Below, one piece after another: positions 1 to 8,011 of a stretch of 64,000 nucleotides of DNA (its first letter is position 1; each line of letters begins with the position of its first letter). The translations under genes and the position numbers were made by a program. The notes beneath the pieces were generated by a model, which searched no databases, had not been told where the DNA came from, and saw only the letters and a list, made by a program, of their open reading frames with translations. The stretch spans positions 1 through 64,000 of the forward strand of contig NZ_FNOR01000015.1 of the NCBI RefSeq assembly GCF_900107095.1. The letters are read 5' to 3'. This DNA is from Collimonas sp. OK242 (lineage in GTDB: Bacteria > Pseudomonadota > Gammaproteobacteria > Burkholderiales > Burkholderiaceae_D).

Positions 1-295
1 CGTGGCAACCATGTGGCGGCGGCAGTGGCAGCAGGTCATTCCGTTCTTTGCCTATCCACCCGAGGTGCGCACGATTATCTATACGACCAATGCCATAGAG
101 AGCCTGCATATGCGCCTTCGAAAGATCGTCAAGAATCGCGGCCACTTCCCCAGCGATGACGCCGCAACAAAATTGCTGTTCCTCGCCTTGCGCAATATTG
201 AAAAAGATTGGAAGATGCCGCAGCGGACATGGAAGCAAGCAGCCAACCAGTTCGCCATCATGTTCGGCGAACGTTTCACGAACGCGATTAACTAA
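1..295 (+). mobile_element. IS256-family transposase, C-terminal fragment (cut by window edge)
   Basis: The frame is open from the first bases and ends at a TAA at 293-295, so the N-terminal part lies outside the window. The visible 97 residues carry the hallmark C-terminal IS256-family sequence: TTNAIESLHMRLRK, then a KNRGHFPSDDAA segment and a W-x3-P-x-R-x-W-x-QA-x-NQFAIMFGERF tail. In this family the region follows the last catalytic acidic residue and binds the element ends. Whether the element is intact cannot be judged from here. A GTG and an ATG near the window start are internal codons, not the true start. Confidence 0.9.
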
Positions 296-299
296 CTAC

Positions 300-327
300 G
301 AAATTCTGGCCCCGCACACAGAATTTC
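300..327. repeat. 9-bp perfect hairpin at the IS256 end
   Basis: GAAATTCTG at 300-308 pairs perfectly with CAGAATTTC at 319-327 around a 10-nt loop. It starts 5 nt after the transposase stop. It could block read-through from or into the element, or be part of the transposase binding site. No T-run follows, so a classical terminator is unlikely. Confidence 0.5.
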
Positions 328-338
328 TGACAGGTCCT
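309..338. repeat. Probable right terminal inverted repeat of the IS256 element
   Basis: Directly after the transposase stop, the bases from about 309 to 338 read outward as a sequence ending CAGAATTTCTGACAGGTCC, which resembles IS256-family ends. The matching left end is outside the window, so the exact boundary and any 8-9 bp target duplication cannot be confirmed. An inner hairpin (300-308 with 319-327) overlaps it. Confidence 0.4.
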
Positions 339-767
339 ATCCGGCTCACTCTCTGGACTCTGCCCGATGCTGACTTGATGCTCGAATTGAAACACGAAGG
401 GCGGGCAGTACCTATTCGGCTTGTATTAACGCTTGCACCGGTTGAATAGTAGCGACAGAGAGTGAAGTCGCCCCTATCGCTAGCTTATATTTGAGCGTCT
501 GCTTTGGAGAGAATTGACCGGCCGGAATGGGCCGTTTACTGCCTGTCGCAACACGCATCAGTCGGTTATTCTCGGACCGTAAGGCCAGCGCCATCAGGAT
601 AGATCGGCGCGGGCCAGCACAGCAGGTCAGCCAAAACCGGCGTAGCGCTCAATTTGCACCAGCGCCTGCCCATCGAATGCCATCGTACGCGCCCCATAGC
701 CTATTTAACTACGTGACGTTGTTTTTGACGCTGCTCTTGACTCGAATTCCGCAGTAAGGCGTTGCCG
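339..767. other. Gene-free stretch next to the IS end
   Basis: About 430 bases between the IS256 end and the VOC gene. Short open frames exist on both strands, but none has a ribosome site, a recognisable domain or a consistent start. A GC-rich imperfect palindrome around 519-533 (GACCGGCCGG...GGGCCG) is the only local structure noticed. It may be a remnant of the locus the IS entered. Confidence 0.5.
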
Positions 768-1130
768 CTAGCCGAGACAGACGGCTTCGACATTATTACC
801 GTCCGGATCGATCAGGAATGCGCCATAGTAGGTCGGACTGTAGTCGGTACGCAGGCCCGGCTTGCCGTTGTCGCGCCCCCCGGCTTTCAAGCCGGCCGCA
901 TGAAAACCGTCGACCTGCTTGTGACCGGCGGCGCTAAAGGCAATGTGCGTGGTACCGGCCGGCGCATCGGTAGAGGAATATAGCCAAAGCGCCGGCTGGT
1001 CCGGCGGCCCGAAACCGGCGTAGCCGTCACCCTGCGACACCAGAACCTGCCCCAGGTCTTTCAGCACGGCCTGGTAGAAACGCACGCTGGCGTCCAGGTT
1101 CTTCACTTTCAATCCGATATGGTCGAACAT
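768..1130 (-). CDS. VOC (glyoxalase/bleomycin-resistance fold) protein
   Basis: A 120-residue protein starting MFDHIGLKVKNLDAS, typical of single-domain VOC proteins. Metal-ligand-like positions are the His of FDHIGL, the His of TTHIAFSA and the Glu of NNVEAVCL; the family also shows the Y-x-Y/F-x-DPDGN signature, here YGAFLIDPDGNN. Such proteins are usually metal-dependent lyases, dioxygenases or drug-binding proteins, and the substrate cannot be read here. The start at 1130 is chosen because an excellent GGAGAT ribosome site lies 4-9 nt upstream; an in-frame ATG at 1172 lacks one. It lies 57 nt downstream of an AraC regulator on the same strand, so co-transcription is likely. Confidence 0.85.
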   Translation of the reverse strand: MFDHIGLKVKNLDASVRFYQAVLKDLGQVLVSQGDGYAGFGPPDQPALWLYSSTDAPAGTTHIAFSAAGHKQVDGFHAAGLKAGGRDNGKPGLRTDYSPTYYGAFLIDPDGNNVEAVCLG

Positions 1131-1187
1131 GATGATCTCCTTGTCATTGCATCCACCCGGATGTGGATGCATCAGGCAGCCATCATT

Positions 1188-2057
1188 TCAGATCGAATCC
1201 AGTTTTTCTTGGAAAATCTTGCGCTGGCCGCGGGCGACGCGCTGGAAATATTTTGGTGAAACACCTGCGGCACGGTGGAAGGTGCGCACAAAGTTGGACA
1301 AATCATTGAAACCGACGTCGTACGCAGTGTCCGTGACGGAGCGGCCGTCAGCCAGCAAGCGGGCGGCATGGCGTAAGCGCGAACGCAACAGGTACTGGTG
1401 TGGCGTGACGCTGAGTGCGCGGCTGAACAGCCGCAGGAAATGAAAAGGGCTCATGCCGGCTTCGATGGCAATCCGTTCGAGGTCGATATCCTCATGCGCA
1501 TGCGCAGTGATCCACATTGCGGCATTGACTGCGCGGCGGCGGTCTTGGGTCGTCGTCGGCACCCGCGTCGACGCCGCTTGCTTGCCGGAGGCAAGTGCTA
1601 TGAAACGCGCTGCCAGCAGCAGTCCGATTTCGTCCAGTCCGACATCGCTGCGTCCTTCCGCGGCGGCTTGCCCCAGTTCGCCCAGCATGCCGAGACCCGC
1701 CAGCGGCGGCAAGGCGCCGGTGCGCCATGTCGATTCCCGGGCGCCGAACGATTCGACACATTGCGGCGTAAATTGAAAAGACAAGCATTCGTCACCGCAA
1801 ACATGGTGCTCATGCGTGCAGCAGAATTCATCGCCGGCGTATCCGATCATTACCGATCCAGGCACCAGCTCATACTGCTTGCCGCGATAGCGCAAGCCAA
1901 AGCTGCCGCGTCGCACATAGGAAACCGAATGACTGCGGTGCAACTCGGCGACTGGCCTCTCGGCCGGGCTGGCGTTGCAGCGATAATCGATCACGCTGAT
2001 CGACGTGCTTTGCGAAAGAATGATGGTATTCACCCGGTTCAGTGTATACCGATTCAA
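1188..2057 (-). CDS. AraC-family transcriptional regulator
   Basis: A 289-residue protein with a cupin-like N-terminal sensor half and a C-terminal double helix-turn-helix at about residues 185-280. The second HTH has the AraC signature [19 protein letters not shown] followed by GVSPKYFQ, and the first HTH contains [16 protein letters not shown]. The N-terminal half has 'E-L-x-P-G-S-V-M-I-G' cupin-type spacing, suggesting small-molecule sensing. The codon at 2057 is TTG; a GTG at 2033 is an equally plausible start. It is upstream of and codirectional with the VOC gene, whose expression it may control. Confidence 0.88.
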   Translation of the reverse strand: MNRYTLNRVNTIILSQSTSISVIDYRCNASPAERPVAELHRSHSVSYVRRGSFGLRYRGKQYELVPGSVMIGYAGDEFCCTHEHHVCGDECLSFQFTPQCVESFGARESTWRTGALPPLAGLGMLGELGQAAAEGRSDVGLDEIGLLLAARFIALASGKQAASTRVPTTTQDRRRAVNAAMWITAHAHEDIDLERIAIEAGMSPFHFLRLFSRALSVTPHQYLLRSRLRHAARLLADGRSVTDTAYDVGFNDLSNFVRTFHRAAGVSPKYFQRVARGQRKIFQEKLDSI

Positions 2058-2179
2058 AATTTGGACAACTTATCGCCGGCGATGAATTTATTCTTCCCTC
2101 TTGACTTCAAGTTAAGTTGAAGTTTTACACTGGTGTCCGGTCATCTATACCTATTCCACAACAAAACTGGAGCGAACCG

Positions 2180-2602
2180 ATGTCGACTACGCATGTCATT
2201 GAAAACAACAAACTTCTCATCCGCAGGCTGTATGAAGATTGCATCAACCAGGGCAAGCTGGGGTTATTGACGGAGCTGGTCGCTGACGATTTTGTTGGCA
2301 GCCCCGGTGAACAGGGCGCTGCTGAATTTGCAAGAGGTATCGCTGCGGTGCGCACCGGCTTTCCCGATGTGCAATTCGAGCTTGAGGATTTGATCGCCGA
2401 AGGCGACCGGGTCGCCGTCAGGTGGAGGTTTCAGGCAACCCATGGCGGGCCGTTTGCAGGGAGGGTGGCAAGCCATGCCCGGGTGACGCAGACTGCAAAT
2501 GTGATTTTCCAAATCCGGGATGGCAAGATTGCCCGGGCCTGGGTGCAGGTTGACCGCCTGGGATTACTTCAGCAGATAGGTGCTCTGCCTGTCTCGGGAT
2601 AG
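2180..2602 (+). CDS. SnoaL-like / NTF2-fold ester cyclase family protein
   Basis: A 140-residue protein with a SnoaL-like pattern: N-terminal helices ending NQGKLGLLTELVADDFV, an internal FARGIAAVRTGFPDVQFELEDL block, and the strand pair DRVAVRWRFQATHGG / GKIARAWVQVD. Members are small cone-shaped NTF2-fold proteins acting as cyclases, isomerases or binding proteins; no substrate is indicated. The ATG at 2180 has a CTGGAG ribosome site 8-10 nt upstream and fits the family N-terminus; an ATG at 2117 would add 21 unrelated residues. It is divergent from the AraC gene and could share its control region. Confidence 0.8.
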   Translation: MSTTHVIENNKLLIRRLYEDCINQGKLGLLTELVADDFVGSPGEQGAAEFARGIAAVRTGFPDVQFELEDLIAEGDRVAVRWRFQATHGGPFAGRVASHARVTQTANVIFQIRDGKIARAWVQVDRLGLLQQIGALPVSG

Positions 2603-2663
2603 GCTAGCTGTGTCGCCGAAATTTCTCAGATAATTTTTGAACCGGCCTAAGCTTCAATAGCGG

Positions 2664-3407
2664 CTAGGTGTGCGGCTTTTTCTGGAAATTCATAAACGAC
2701 TCAGGAGACCAAGGCCGAACTGCCAGAATCAGGCTGGTGCCAAATCGTTCAGAAAAAGGCAGACTCAAATCCTGATGATGCAGCGCTGAAAATTCCGCGC
2801 TCAAACGGCGCATGTGGTGTTGGACGATTGCGTTGCTGGCCCGCGAGAGCATGCCGCTGACCATCGTCATTTTTTCGCCGTCCCGGTCGAAACGCGAGTT
2901 GAAAAAATCATTCCTTAGTTGCGCTCGAAAATACTGCTGTATCGGCCCCCCAGGGAGCCAGGTAAAGTCTGGCGCAACGCGTACGCGTATCCTATTGTTG
3001 GGCATCAAATCGATGATGCCAAGCTTGTCCAGGCGCGCGAGTATCAGTACGCATTCGGCCTTGGAAAAATCAAAAACCTCCAGGATTTCTTCCAGCGACC
3101 AGTGATTGAGCGCATGCACCGCGATCAGCAATAATTTCGGGTCAGATACCAGCTTGTTTTCCTGCTCCAGCGACAATTGCGACGGCGTTGCCGCTTCATG
3201 CGAAATCATGCGTGCCAGGTCGCTGATTTGTATGTCCAACAGCGTGCATATCTGATCGAAACGTTCGAGCGTGAAGCTTTTCGTAGCAAATACGCGCTTG
3301 ACGCTTGCCTCGCTCAATCCCAGGCTTTTTGCCAGCTGCGCATAGGTGATGCCACGTGCTTTCAGAACATTTTTCAGCGCCCCGATCAAGGCTTCTGCCT
3401 GCGCCAT
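2664..3407 (-). CDS. XRE-type helix-turn-helix transcriptional regulator
   Basis: A 247-residue protein. An N-terminal XRE/Cro-like HTH occupies about residues 5-60 (ARGITYAQLAKSLGLSEAS followed by VKRVFATKSF). The C-terminal part of about 180 residues holds a second winged-helix-like stretch (WSLEEILEVFDFSKAECVLILARLDKLG) and a helical tail of unknown role. The start at 3407 is supported by a GAGGGA ribosome site. A perfect 7-bp inverted repeat lies 31-49 nt upstream and is a candidate operator. It is divergent from a gene pair encoding exported proteins, the most likely target besides itself. Confidence 0.82.
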   Translation of the reverse strand: MAQAEALIGALKNVLKARGITYAQLAKSLGLSEASVKRVFATKSFTLERFDQICTLLDIQISDLARMISHEAATPSQLSLEQENKLVSDPKLLLIAVHALNHWSLEEILEVFDFSKAECVLILARLDKLGIIDLMPNNRIRVRVAPDFTWLPGGPIQQYFRAQLRNDFFNSRFDRDGEKMTMVSGMLSRASNAIVQHHMRRLSAEFSALHHQDLSLPFSERFGTSLILAVRPWSPESFMNFQKKPHT

Positions 3408-3437
3408 TTTTCCCTCGCTGATTTTGCTGTGTAAAAT

Positions 3438-3456
3438 AGTATTGTATTTCAATACT
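3438..3456. promoter_or_regulatory. Perfect inverted repeat, candidate operator of the XRE regulator
   Basis: AGTATTG (3438-3444) and CAATACT (3450-3456) are exact reverse complements around a 5-nt spacer. The site lies in the AT-rich divergent control region, 31 nt upstream of the regulator start and about 150 nt upstream of the exported-protein gene. Its position fits an autoregulatory operator; binding is inferred only. Confidence 0.5.
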
Positions 3457-3604
3457 TTGTAAAGCAATATACGATTCTATTTATTACTTATTTGGAATAA
3501 TCGATACTTTTGTTAAAGTCTGGCTGTCGTTTAACGCAGCAATTCAATCCAAGATCGACCGGACACGACCGCATTTCAATCAACATCTCTTAAGGAAAAA
3601 TAGT

Positions 3605-4015
3605 ATGAAAAACTTGTCGCTACGTCGTATCGCTGCTGCGCTTTCTTTGTGCGGGGCGCTGGTCGCCAACCAGACATTTGCTCAATCCACCGCCAGTGAT
3701 ATGTCAGCTATCTCCGTCGTTGCTTCAGTTGTGGCTCCGGCATATTTCATTTCAGAAGGAGGCGAATATCTGATCAAGGGTGTGGAGGCCTCGGGCAACG
3801 GTACGCTCTACGTACTGGAGAAAGTCGGCACCGGTGTGCGCGGTTCGGTCACTGTCACGGCCAACGCCAGCGGCGCAGTATCGATCGGCGTAGGTGATGT
3901 CCTCAGCGCAACTGCGACCTCAGCCGGCATGCTGCTGGTCAGTGCTGGGCGAGTATTGGCGATTATCCCTACCGAACTTGGCAAGTCACTGATGAAAAGC
4001 AAGAAGATATCGTAA
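3605..4015 (+). CDS. Small exported protein of unknown function
   Basis: A 136-residue protein with a clear Sec signal peptide: basic MKNLSLRRI, a hydrophobic core, and a predicted cut after NQTFA-Q near residue 26. The mature part has two hydrophobic stretches, VVASVVAPAYFIS and AGMLLVSAGRVLAII, separated by a Gly/Thr/Ser-rich beta-like region, and ends in the basic tail KSLMKSKKIS. It may be periplasmic or loosely membrane associated. An AAGGAAAA ribosome site precedes the ATG. The next gene, 51 nt downstream, encodes a DUF2145 protein, so the two probably form an operon facing the XRE regulator. No catalytic motif was seen. Confidence 0.75.
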   Translation: MKNLSLRRIAAALSLCGALVANQTFAQSTASDMSAISVVASVVAPAYFISEGGEYLIKGVEASGNGTLYVLEKVGTGVRGSVTVTANASGAVSIGVGDVLSATATSAGMLLVSAGRVLAIIPTELGKSLMKSKKIS

Positions 4016-4066
4016 CTCTTTGCGTTAGCTGCGGACATTCTCATCACATTTTCATGAAAGCGCACC

Positions 4067-4852
4067 ATGTATAAGCGATATCTGCTTGCCGCTGCGGCCA
4101 GCCTGTGTTTATTAATGCCTGGTCTGGGCTATGCCGGCCAGGCTTGTGAACAAAAGCCGCCATCGGCGGCCATGGTGACGCAGGGGCTGGCGCTGGCTGT
4201 CAAAACCGTCGAGCAACTCAATGCCAGCGGCGCGGAGGTGGTGATCATTGGTCGTGTCGGCCAGGATCTCAGTAAATATGGGCAGCGCTATTCTCATATC
4301 GCTTTCGCGTACAAAGACGGAGCGACCTGGAATATCGTGCATAAATTGAATGAGTGCGGGACAGCGGTCAGTAATATTTTTGAACAGGGAATGGGACAAT
4401 TCTTCCTCGATGATCCGTTCAAATTCGAGGATGCCATCGCGGTGCCTGCGCCAGAAGTGCAAAAGCGGATATTAGCGGTGCTCACGAATCGGGACAAAGT
4501 GTTAACCGAGTACATTCCGCAATACAGTATGCTGGCCTACGCGTGGGGAAACAAGTATCAGCAATCGAATCAATGGGTACTGGAAACGCTGGCGCTGGCG
4601 ATGGAGCCACAAATAAAGAATCGCGAGCAGGCGCAGGCATGGCTAAAATTCAAGGGATATGAACCGGCTGCGCTCAATATCGGCCCGATGACGCGGCTTG
4701 GCGCCCGCATGTTCAAGGCGAACATTGCATTTGACGATCATCCCAACGAGAAACGCTTCAGCGACAGGATTGAGACCGTTACCGCTGATTCGGTTTTCGA
4801 TTTCCTGAAGAAATCCGAGCTCGGAGTCAGCTATTTCACAGTAAGTCTTTAA
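4067..4852 (+). CDS. DUF2145 family exported protein
   Basis: A 261-residue protein with a Sec signal peptide (cut likely after GLGYA-G, near residue 23) followed by CEQKPP. The body matches the DUF2145 pattern: VVIIGRVGQDLSKYGQRYSH-AFAYKD, then KLNECGTAVSNIFEQGMGQFF and YSMLAYAWGNKYQQSNQW. Conserved His, Cys and Asn residues resemble an NlpC/P60-like (papain-fold) peptidase arrangement, but that is a guess from layout and not an assignment. It probably acts in the periplasm. It is co-directional with the preceding small exported protein and likely co-transcribed. Confidence 0.8.
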   Translation: MYKRYLLAAAASLCLLMPGLGYAGQACEQKPPSAAMVTQGLALAVKTVEQLNASGAEVVIIGRVGQDLSKYGQRYSHIAFAYKDGATWNIVHKLNECGTAVSNIFEQGMGQFFLDDPFKFEDAIAVPAPEVQKRILAVLTNRDKVLTEYIPQYSMLAYAWGNKYQQSNQWVLETLALAMEPQIKNREQAQAWLKFKGYEPAALNIGPMTRLGARMFKANIAFDDHPNEKRFSDRIETVTADSVFDFLKKSELGVSYFTVSL

Positions 4853-4858
4853 TCGTTG

Positions 4859-5238
4859 CCATTCGGTGCGGAGGGCGGGGATAGACACTTTGAAAATTTG
4901 CATCACCTAAGCCGCCCGACGGTCATTGCAGACGTGCGCGCAGTCATCAATTTTCTCCATGCGCGCCAGGATGTTTCCGAGCGCACCGGCTTTCCCGGGT
5001 TCAGCATGGGCGGGCACATTGCCTACCTGGCGCGACGCAATTCGACATCGCTGCATGCGCGTGTTTTTATGGCGGCTGGATCGTCAATACCGACATCGAG
5101 CTCAGCGGCCCGGAACCAACCGTACCGCTTACTTCGGCATCGCAAAACATGGCGGACGCCTGGCTTACTTCGTTGGCGAGCTGGATCACGCCGTAGCGCA
5201 CGATACATTCCATAAAGCGTCTCGCGTTGATGGGTAAC
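4859..5238 (+). pseudogene. Decayed dienelactone-hydrolase-like gene
   Basis: Fragments of a dienelactone hydrolase/alpha-beta hydrolase are readable only by changing frame. ADVRAVINFLHARQDV and the nucleophile elbow GFSMGGHIAYLA (codons 4997-5032) are in one frame. YGGWIVNTDIELSGPEPT (around 5069-5125) is in a second. GIAKHGGRLAYFVGELDHAVAHD (around 5138-5200), carrying the Asp/His region, is in a third. The N-terminal third of the family and the C-terminal end are absent. At least two frameshifts plus truncation make it non-functional. It lies between the DUF2145 gene and the SDR gene. Confidence 0.8.
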
Positions 5239-5256
5239 GGCCTCATCGCAATATCA

Positions 5257-6012
5257 TCAGGCAGCAAATCCGCCATCGATAGTCAGGCTGGCGCCAGTGA
5301 TGTAAGCCGCCTCGGGGCCGGCCAGGTAAGCGACAAAGCTTGCGATTTCCTCATCCGTGCCATAGCGGCCGACCGGCATCATCGCCTTTAACGTGGCCGC
5401 AAAATCGCTGCCGGCTGGATTCATATCTGTATCGACCGGACCCGGCTGCACATTATTGATGGTGATGCCGCGCGGACCCAGGTCACGTGCCAAGCCGCGC
5501 GTCAGGCCGACGATCGCCGACTTGCTCATCGCGTAGGGTCCGCCGCCGGCAAACGGCATGCGGTCGGCGTTGGTGCTGCCGATATTGATGATACGCCCGC
5601 CCTCTGTCATGTGCCGCGCCGCTGCTTGCGTCGCCACGAACACGCTGCGTACGTTAATTGCCAGCGTGCGGTCGAAGTCTTCCAGGCTGAATTCGGCTAG
5701 CGGCGCAATCGCCAGCACGCCGGCGTTATTGACCAGGATATCGAGTCGTCCGAAAGCGGTTACGGTTTGCTCGATCGCCGCTTTGATTGCGTTGGCGTCG
5801 GCGCTGTCGGCCTTGATTGCGATGGCGCGTCCACCGGCTGTTTCTATTTCCTTGACGACTTGCGCGGCGCGTTCTGTTGAGCTGATGTAGGTGAGAGCGA
5901 CAGCGGCGCCGTTTTTGGCCAGCCGTTTGGCGATCGCTGCACCGATACCGCGTGAACCGCCTTGGATGAAGGCGACTTTATTGTCGAGTACTGCTTTTTG
6001 ATTGATAGTCAT
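5257..6012 (-). CDS. SDR-family NAD(P)-dependent oxidoreductase
   Basis: A 251-residue classical short-chain dehydrogenase. The cofactor glycine motif GGSRGIG is at residues 18-24, NNAG at 95-98, and the catalytic Ser146, Tyr160 and Lys164 (YAMSK) are all present. The C-terminal YITGASLTIDGGFAA is the usual family ending. It resembles FabG-like 3-oxoacyl reductases, but in this divergent LysR context a quinone, alcohol or xenobiotic substrate is as likely. The ATG at 6012 is preceded by GGAGA. A LysR regulator is transcribed divergently 149 nt away and probably controls it. Confidence 0.93.
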   Translation of the reverse strand: MTINQKAVLDNKVAFIQGGSRGIGAAIAKRLAKNGAAVALTYISSTERAAQVVKEIETAGGRAIAIKADSADANAIKAAIEQTVTAFGRLDILVNNAGVLAIAPLAEFSLEDFDRTLAINVRSVFVATQAAARHMTEGGRIINIGSTNADRMPFAGGGPYAMSKSAIVGLTRGLARDLGPRGITINNVQPGPVDTDMNPAGSDFAATLKAMMPVGRYGTDEEIASFVAYLAGPEAAYITGASLTIDGGFAA

Positions 6013-6065
6013 GATATTTCTCCATTTGGTTAAGGCGCTTGTCGCAGTGACTGGCGCCGGATTGA

Positions 6066-6128
6066 CAAGTGAAGTATCGGCCGATCATTATGTCGTTACT
6101 AGCCATGAATCTTGATATTCACTTGATA
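6066..6128. promoter_or_regulatory. Repeat-rich operator region between SDR gene and LysR gene
   Basis: CTTGATA occurs twice (6111-6117 and 6122-6128) with a 4-nt spacer. The stretch GATATTCACTTG (6114-6125) also has a near-perfect reverse-complement partner, CAAGTGAAGTATC, at 6066-6078. Direct plus inverted copies across a divergent LysR promoter fit recognition and activation half-sites; the assignment is inference. Confidence 0.4.
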
Positions 6129-6161
6129 CCAAAGGTTTAAAATAAGGTTTAGGATGAAGCC

Positions 6162-7085
6162 ATGGAAACAATGATTGGCATGCAGTGTTTCGTGCGCAGC
6201 GCCGAGGCGGGCAGCTTTTCCGAGGCGGCCCGGCGGCTTGGCATGACTTCGGCTGCGGTCGGCAAGAACGTGGCGCGGCTGGAGACCGGATTGGGGGTGC
6301 GCCTGTTCCATCGCAGCACGCGCAGCCTGACTTTGACCGAGGCCGGTGAAAGTTTTTTGCATGAAGTCAGGGATGGATTAATGTCGATCCAGTCTGCCGT
6401 CGACAACCTGGCCAGCGCCGGAGGACAACCGACTGGCGTGCTCAAGGTCAGCATGGGTACCGGTTTCGGCCGTACCTACATGGTGCCGTTGCTGGCGCCG
6501 TTCCTGGCAAGGTACCCGGCAATCTCGCCGGACTGGCATTTCGATAATCGCCAGGTCGACCTGATCGCGCAAGGTTTCGATGCCGCCCTCGGTGGCGGCT
6601 TCGAACTGCCGCCCGGCGTCGTGGCGCGCGAACTTGCGCCGGCGCATCGTGTATTGGTAGCTGCGCCAGGTTACTTCAACGACCGTCCGGCGCCGGCATC
6701 GCCAGCAGATCTAGGGGCGTTCGACGGCATTTTCATCCGCTCGCCGCAAACCGGACGGGTACGCCCCTGGCCTTTGCGCAACCGGGCTAATCAGCAGGCG
6801 CCGGTGACGCTGCGCATGCGGATGACCATGAGCGATCCCGAAGCCGCTTGCGAAAGCGCACAAATGGGTCTCGGGATTGCCTTGGTCAGCTTGCCGAATG
6901 CTCTGCCGTTCCTGCAAAACAAAACCTTGATACGCGTCTTGCCGGATTGGTATGTCGATGGCGGCACCTTATCGCTATACTTCGCCGCCCAAAAACTGTT
7001 GTCGGCCAAGACCCGGGTATTTGTCGACTATGTGGTGGAGCATTTCCGGGCGCAGGAACTGGCTCGGCATTTTTCGGCGTTTTGA
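6162..7085 (+). CDS. LysR-family transcriptional regulator
   Basis: A 307-residue LysR-type regulator. The N-terminal winged HTH (about residues 1-60) contains SFSEAARRLGMTSAAVGKNVARLE and the following LFHRSTRSLTLTEAG. The substrate-binding domain runs from about residue 88 to 300 (GVLKVSMGTGFGRTYMVPLL onward). It belongs to the large subgroup whose members sit next to, and control, a divergently transcribed oxidoreductase; here that is the SDR gene. Its 3' end converges on the isochorismatase-like gene with 6 bases between the stops. Confidence 0.92.
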   Translation: METMIGMQCFVRSAEAGSFSEAARRLGMTSAAVGKNVARLETGLGVRLFHRSTRSLTLTEAGESFLHEVRDGLMSIQSAVDNLASAGGQPTGVLKVSMGTGFGRTYMVPLLAPFLARYPAISPDWHFDNRQVDLIAQGFDAALGGGFELPPGVVARELAPAHRVLVAAPGYFNDRPAPASPADLGAFDGIFIRSPQTGRVRPWPLRNRANQQAPVTLRMRMTMSDPEAACESAQMGLGIALVSLPNALPFLQNKTLIRVLPDWYVDGGTLSLYFAAQKLLSAKTRVFVDYVVEHFRAQELARHFSAF

Positions 7086-7091
7086 GGTATT

Positions 7092-7961
7092 TCAGCGATC
7101 CGCGTTAGCTGACAGATCTGTCAACACATCCGCCGCATTTGCAATCTGCGCCCCGCGCGCCACCATATCCACCAAAAATTCCCGATACTGCCGCTCGAAT
7201 CCGCTCACCGGACTCATGCAATCCGTCACCAGCACCAGCTTCGCCATATGCTGCGGACCGAAATGATCGGCGATATGTTCCGTGGTGGCTTTCACGCAAT
7301 GGCTGCCGGCTTCGCCGGTGATGTAGATGCGGTCGGCCGTTGCCAGGCTGTCTAGCAAGGCCTGGTTCGATTGTGTCAGCACATCGTCGGGGTCAGGCAC
7401 TTCGGCCTGTACCGCGGAATAGTGCTCGGTCCACGGATTGCTGCCTTTGCTGATCTTGTTGACGCTGCGCAGGGTGTCTTCTTCCCAGCGGTTGTAGGCG
7501 CGCCGTACATCGGCGTGGACGTTGTGGCCCCATGCGCCGATCTCGCAATGGACCGGCCACACCATCAGCTGATAACGCCCCGCTGCTTCCAGTTGATCCA
7601 GGTAGCGCAGCACCCGCGGCAGTGCTGTGGGCATGCGTGGCAGATAACTGCCGGCGCGCACATCGGCTGCCGAAATCTGGGTAAACGGCGTGACCGCGCT
7701 ACCCGCCGCGCTCATCCAGAACCCGGGATGGGCTATATCGAGCCGGTGGTGCGAATCGAGCGTGATGCTGATCTCGCTGATACCGGCGCCGCCGCGATTG
7801 ATCAGGTCCGCCACGCGCAGCATGTCGCCGTGGGCGCCTGGCACCGGTAGCGCGGGTGCTGGTTTGCCGCCGTTGGCCGGATCGGCCGCAAGATAGTCGG
7901 CCGGCAGATCGCAAAAATCGTTTTGCGGATCGATGATCAACAGGTGCAGATTGCGGCGCAT
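7092..7961 (-). CDS. Isochorismatase-like cysteine hydrolase (nicotinamidase-type)
   Basis: A 289-residue protein. The N-terminal LLIIDPQNDFCDLP carries the catalytic Asp of the isochorismatase/nicotinamidase family and the C-terminal ITGEAGSHCVKATTEHIAD carries the nucleophilic Cys. Between them, LDSHHRLDIAHPGFW resembles the metal-binding DxHxxxxxxH loop of nicotinamidases. It is longer than typical nicotinamidases (about 200 residues) because of an insertion around residues 100-190. Amide or related hydrolase activity is likely; the exact substrate is not. An AAGGGGAA ribosome site precedes the ATG at 7961. Confidence 0.85.
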   Translation of the reverse strand: MRRNLHLLIIDPQNDFCDLPADYLAADPANGGKPAPALPVPGAHGDMLRVADLINRGGAGISEISITLDSHHRLDIAHPGFWMSAAGSAVTPFTQISAADVRAGSYLPRMPTALPRVLRYLDQLEAAGRYQLMVWPVHCEIGAWGHNVHADVRRAYNRWEEDTLRSVNKISKGSNPWTEHYSAVQAEVPDPDDVLTQSNQALLDSLATADRIYITGEAGSHCVKATTEHIADHFGPQHMAKLVLVTDCMSPVSGFERQYREFLVDMVARGAQIANAADVLTDLSANADR

Positions 7962-8011
7962 CCGGTTCCCCTTTGTTTTTCCATGCGGTCTGCCCGCTGT
8001 CGGTTTTTTGC

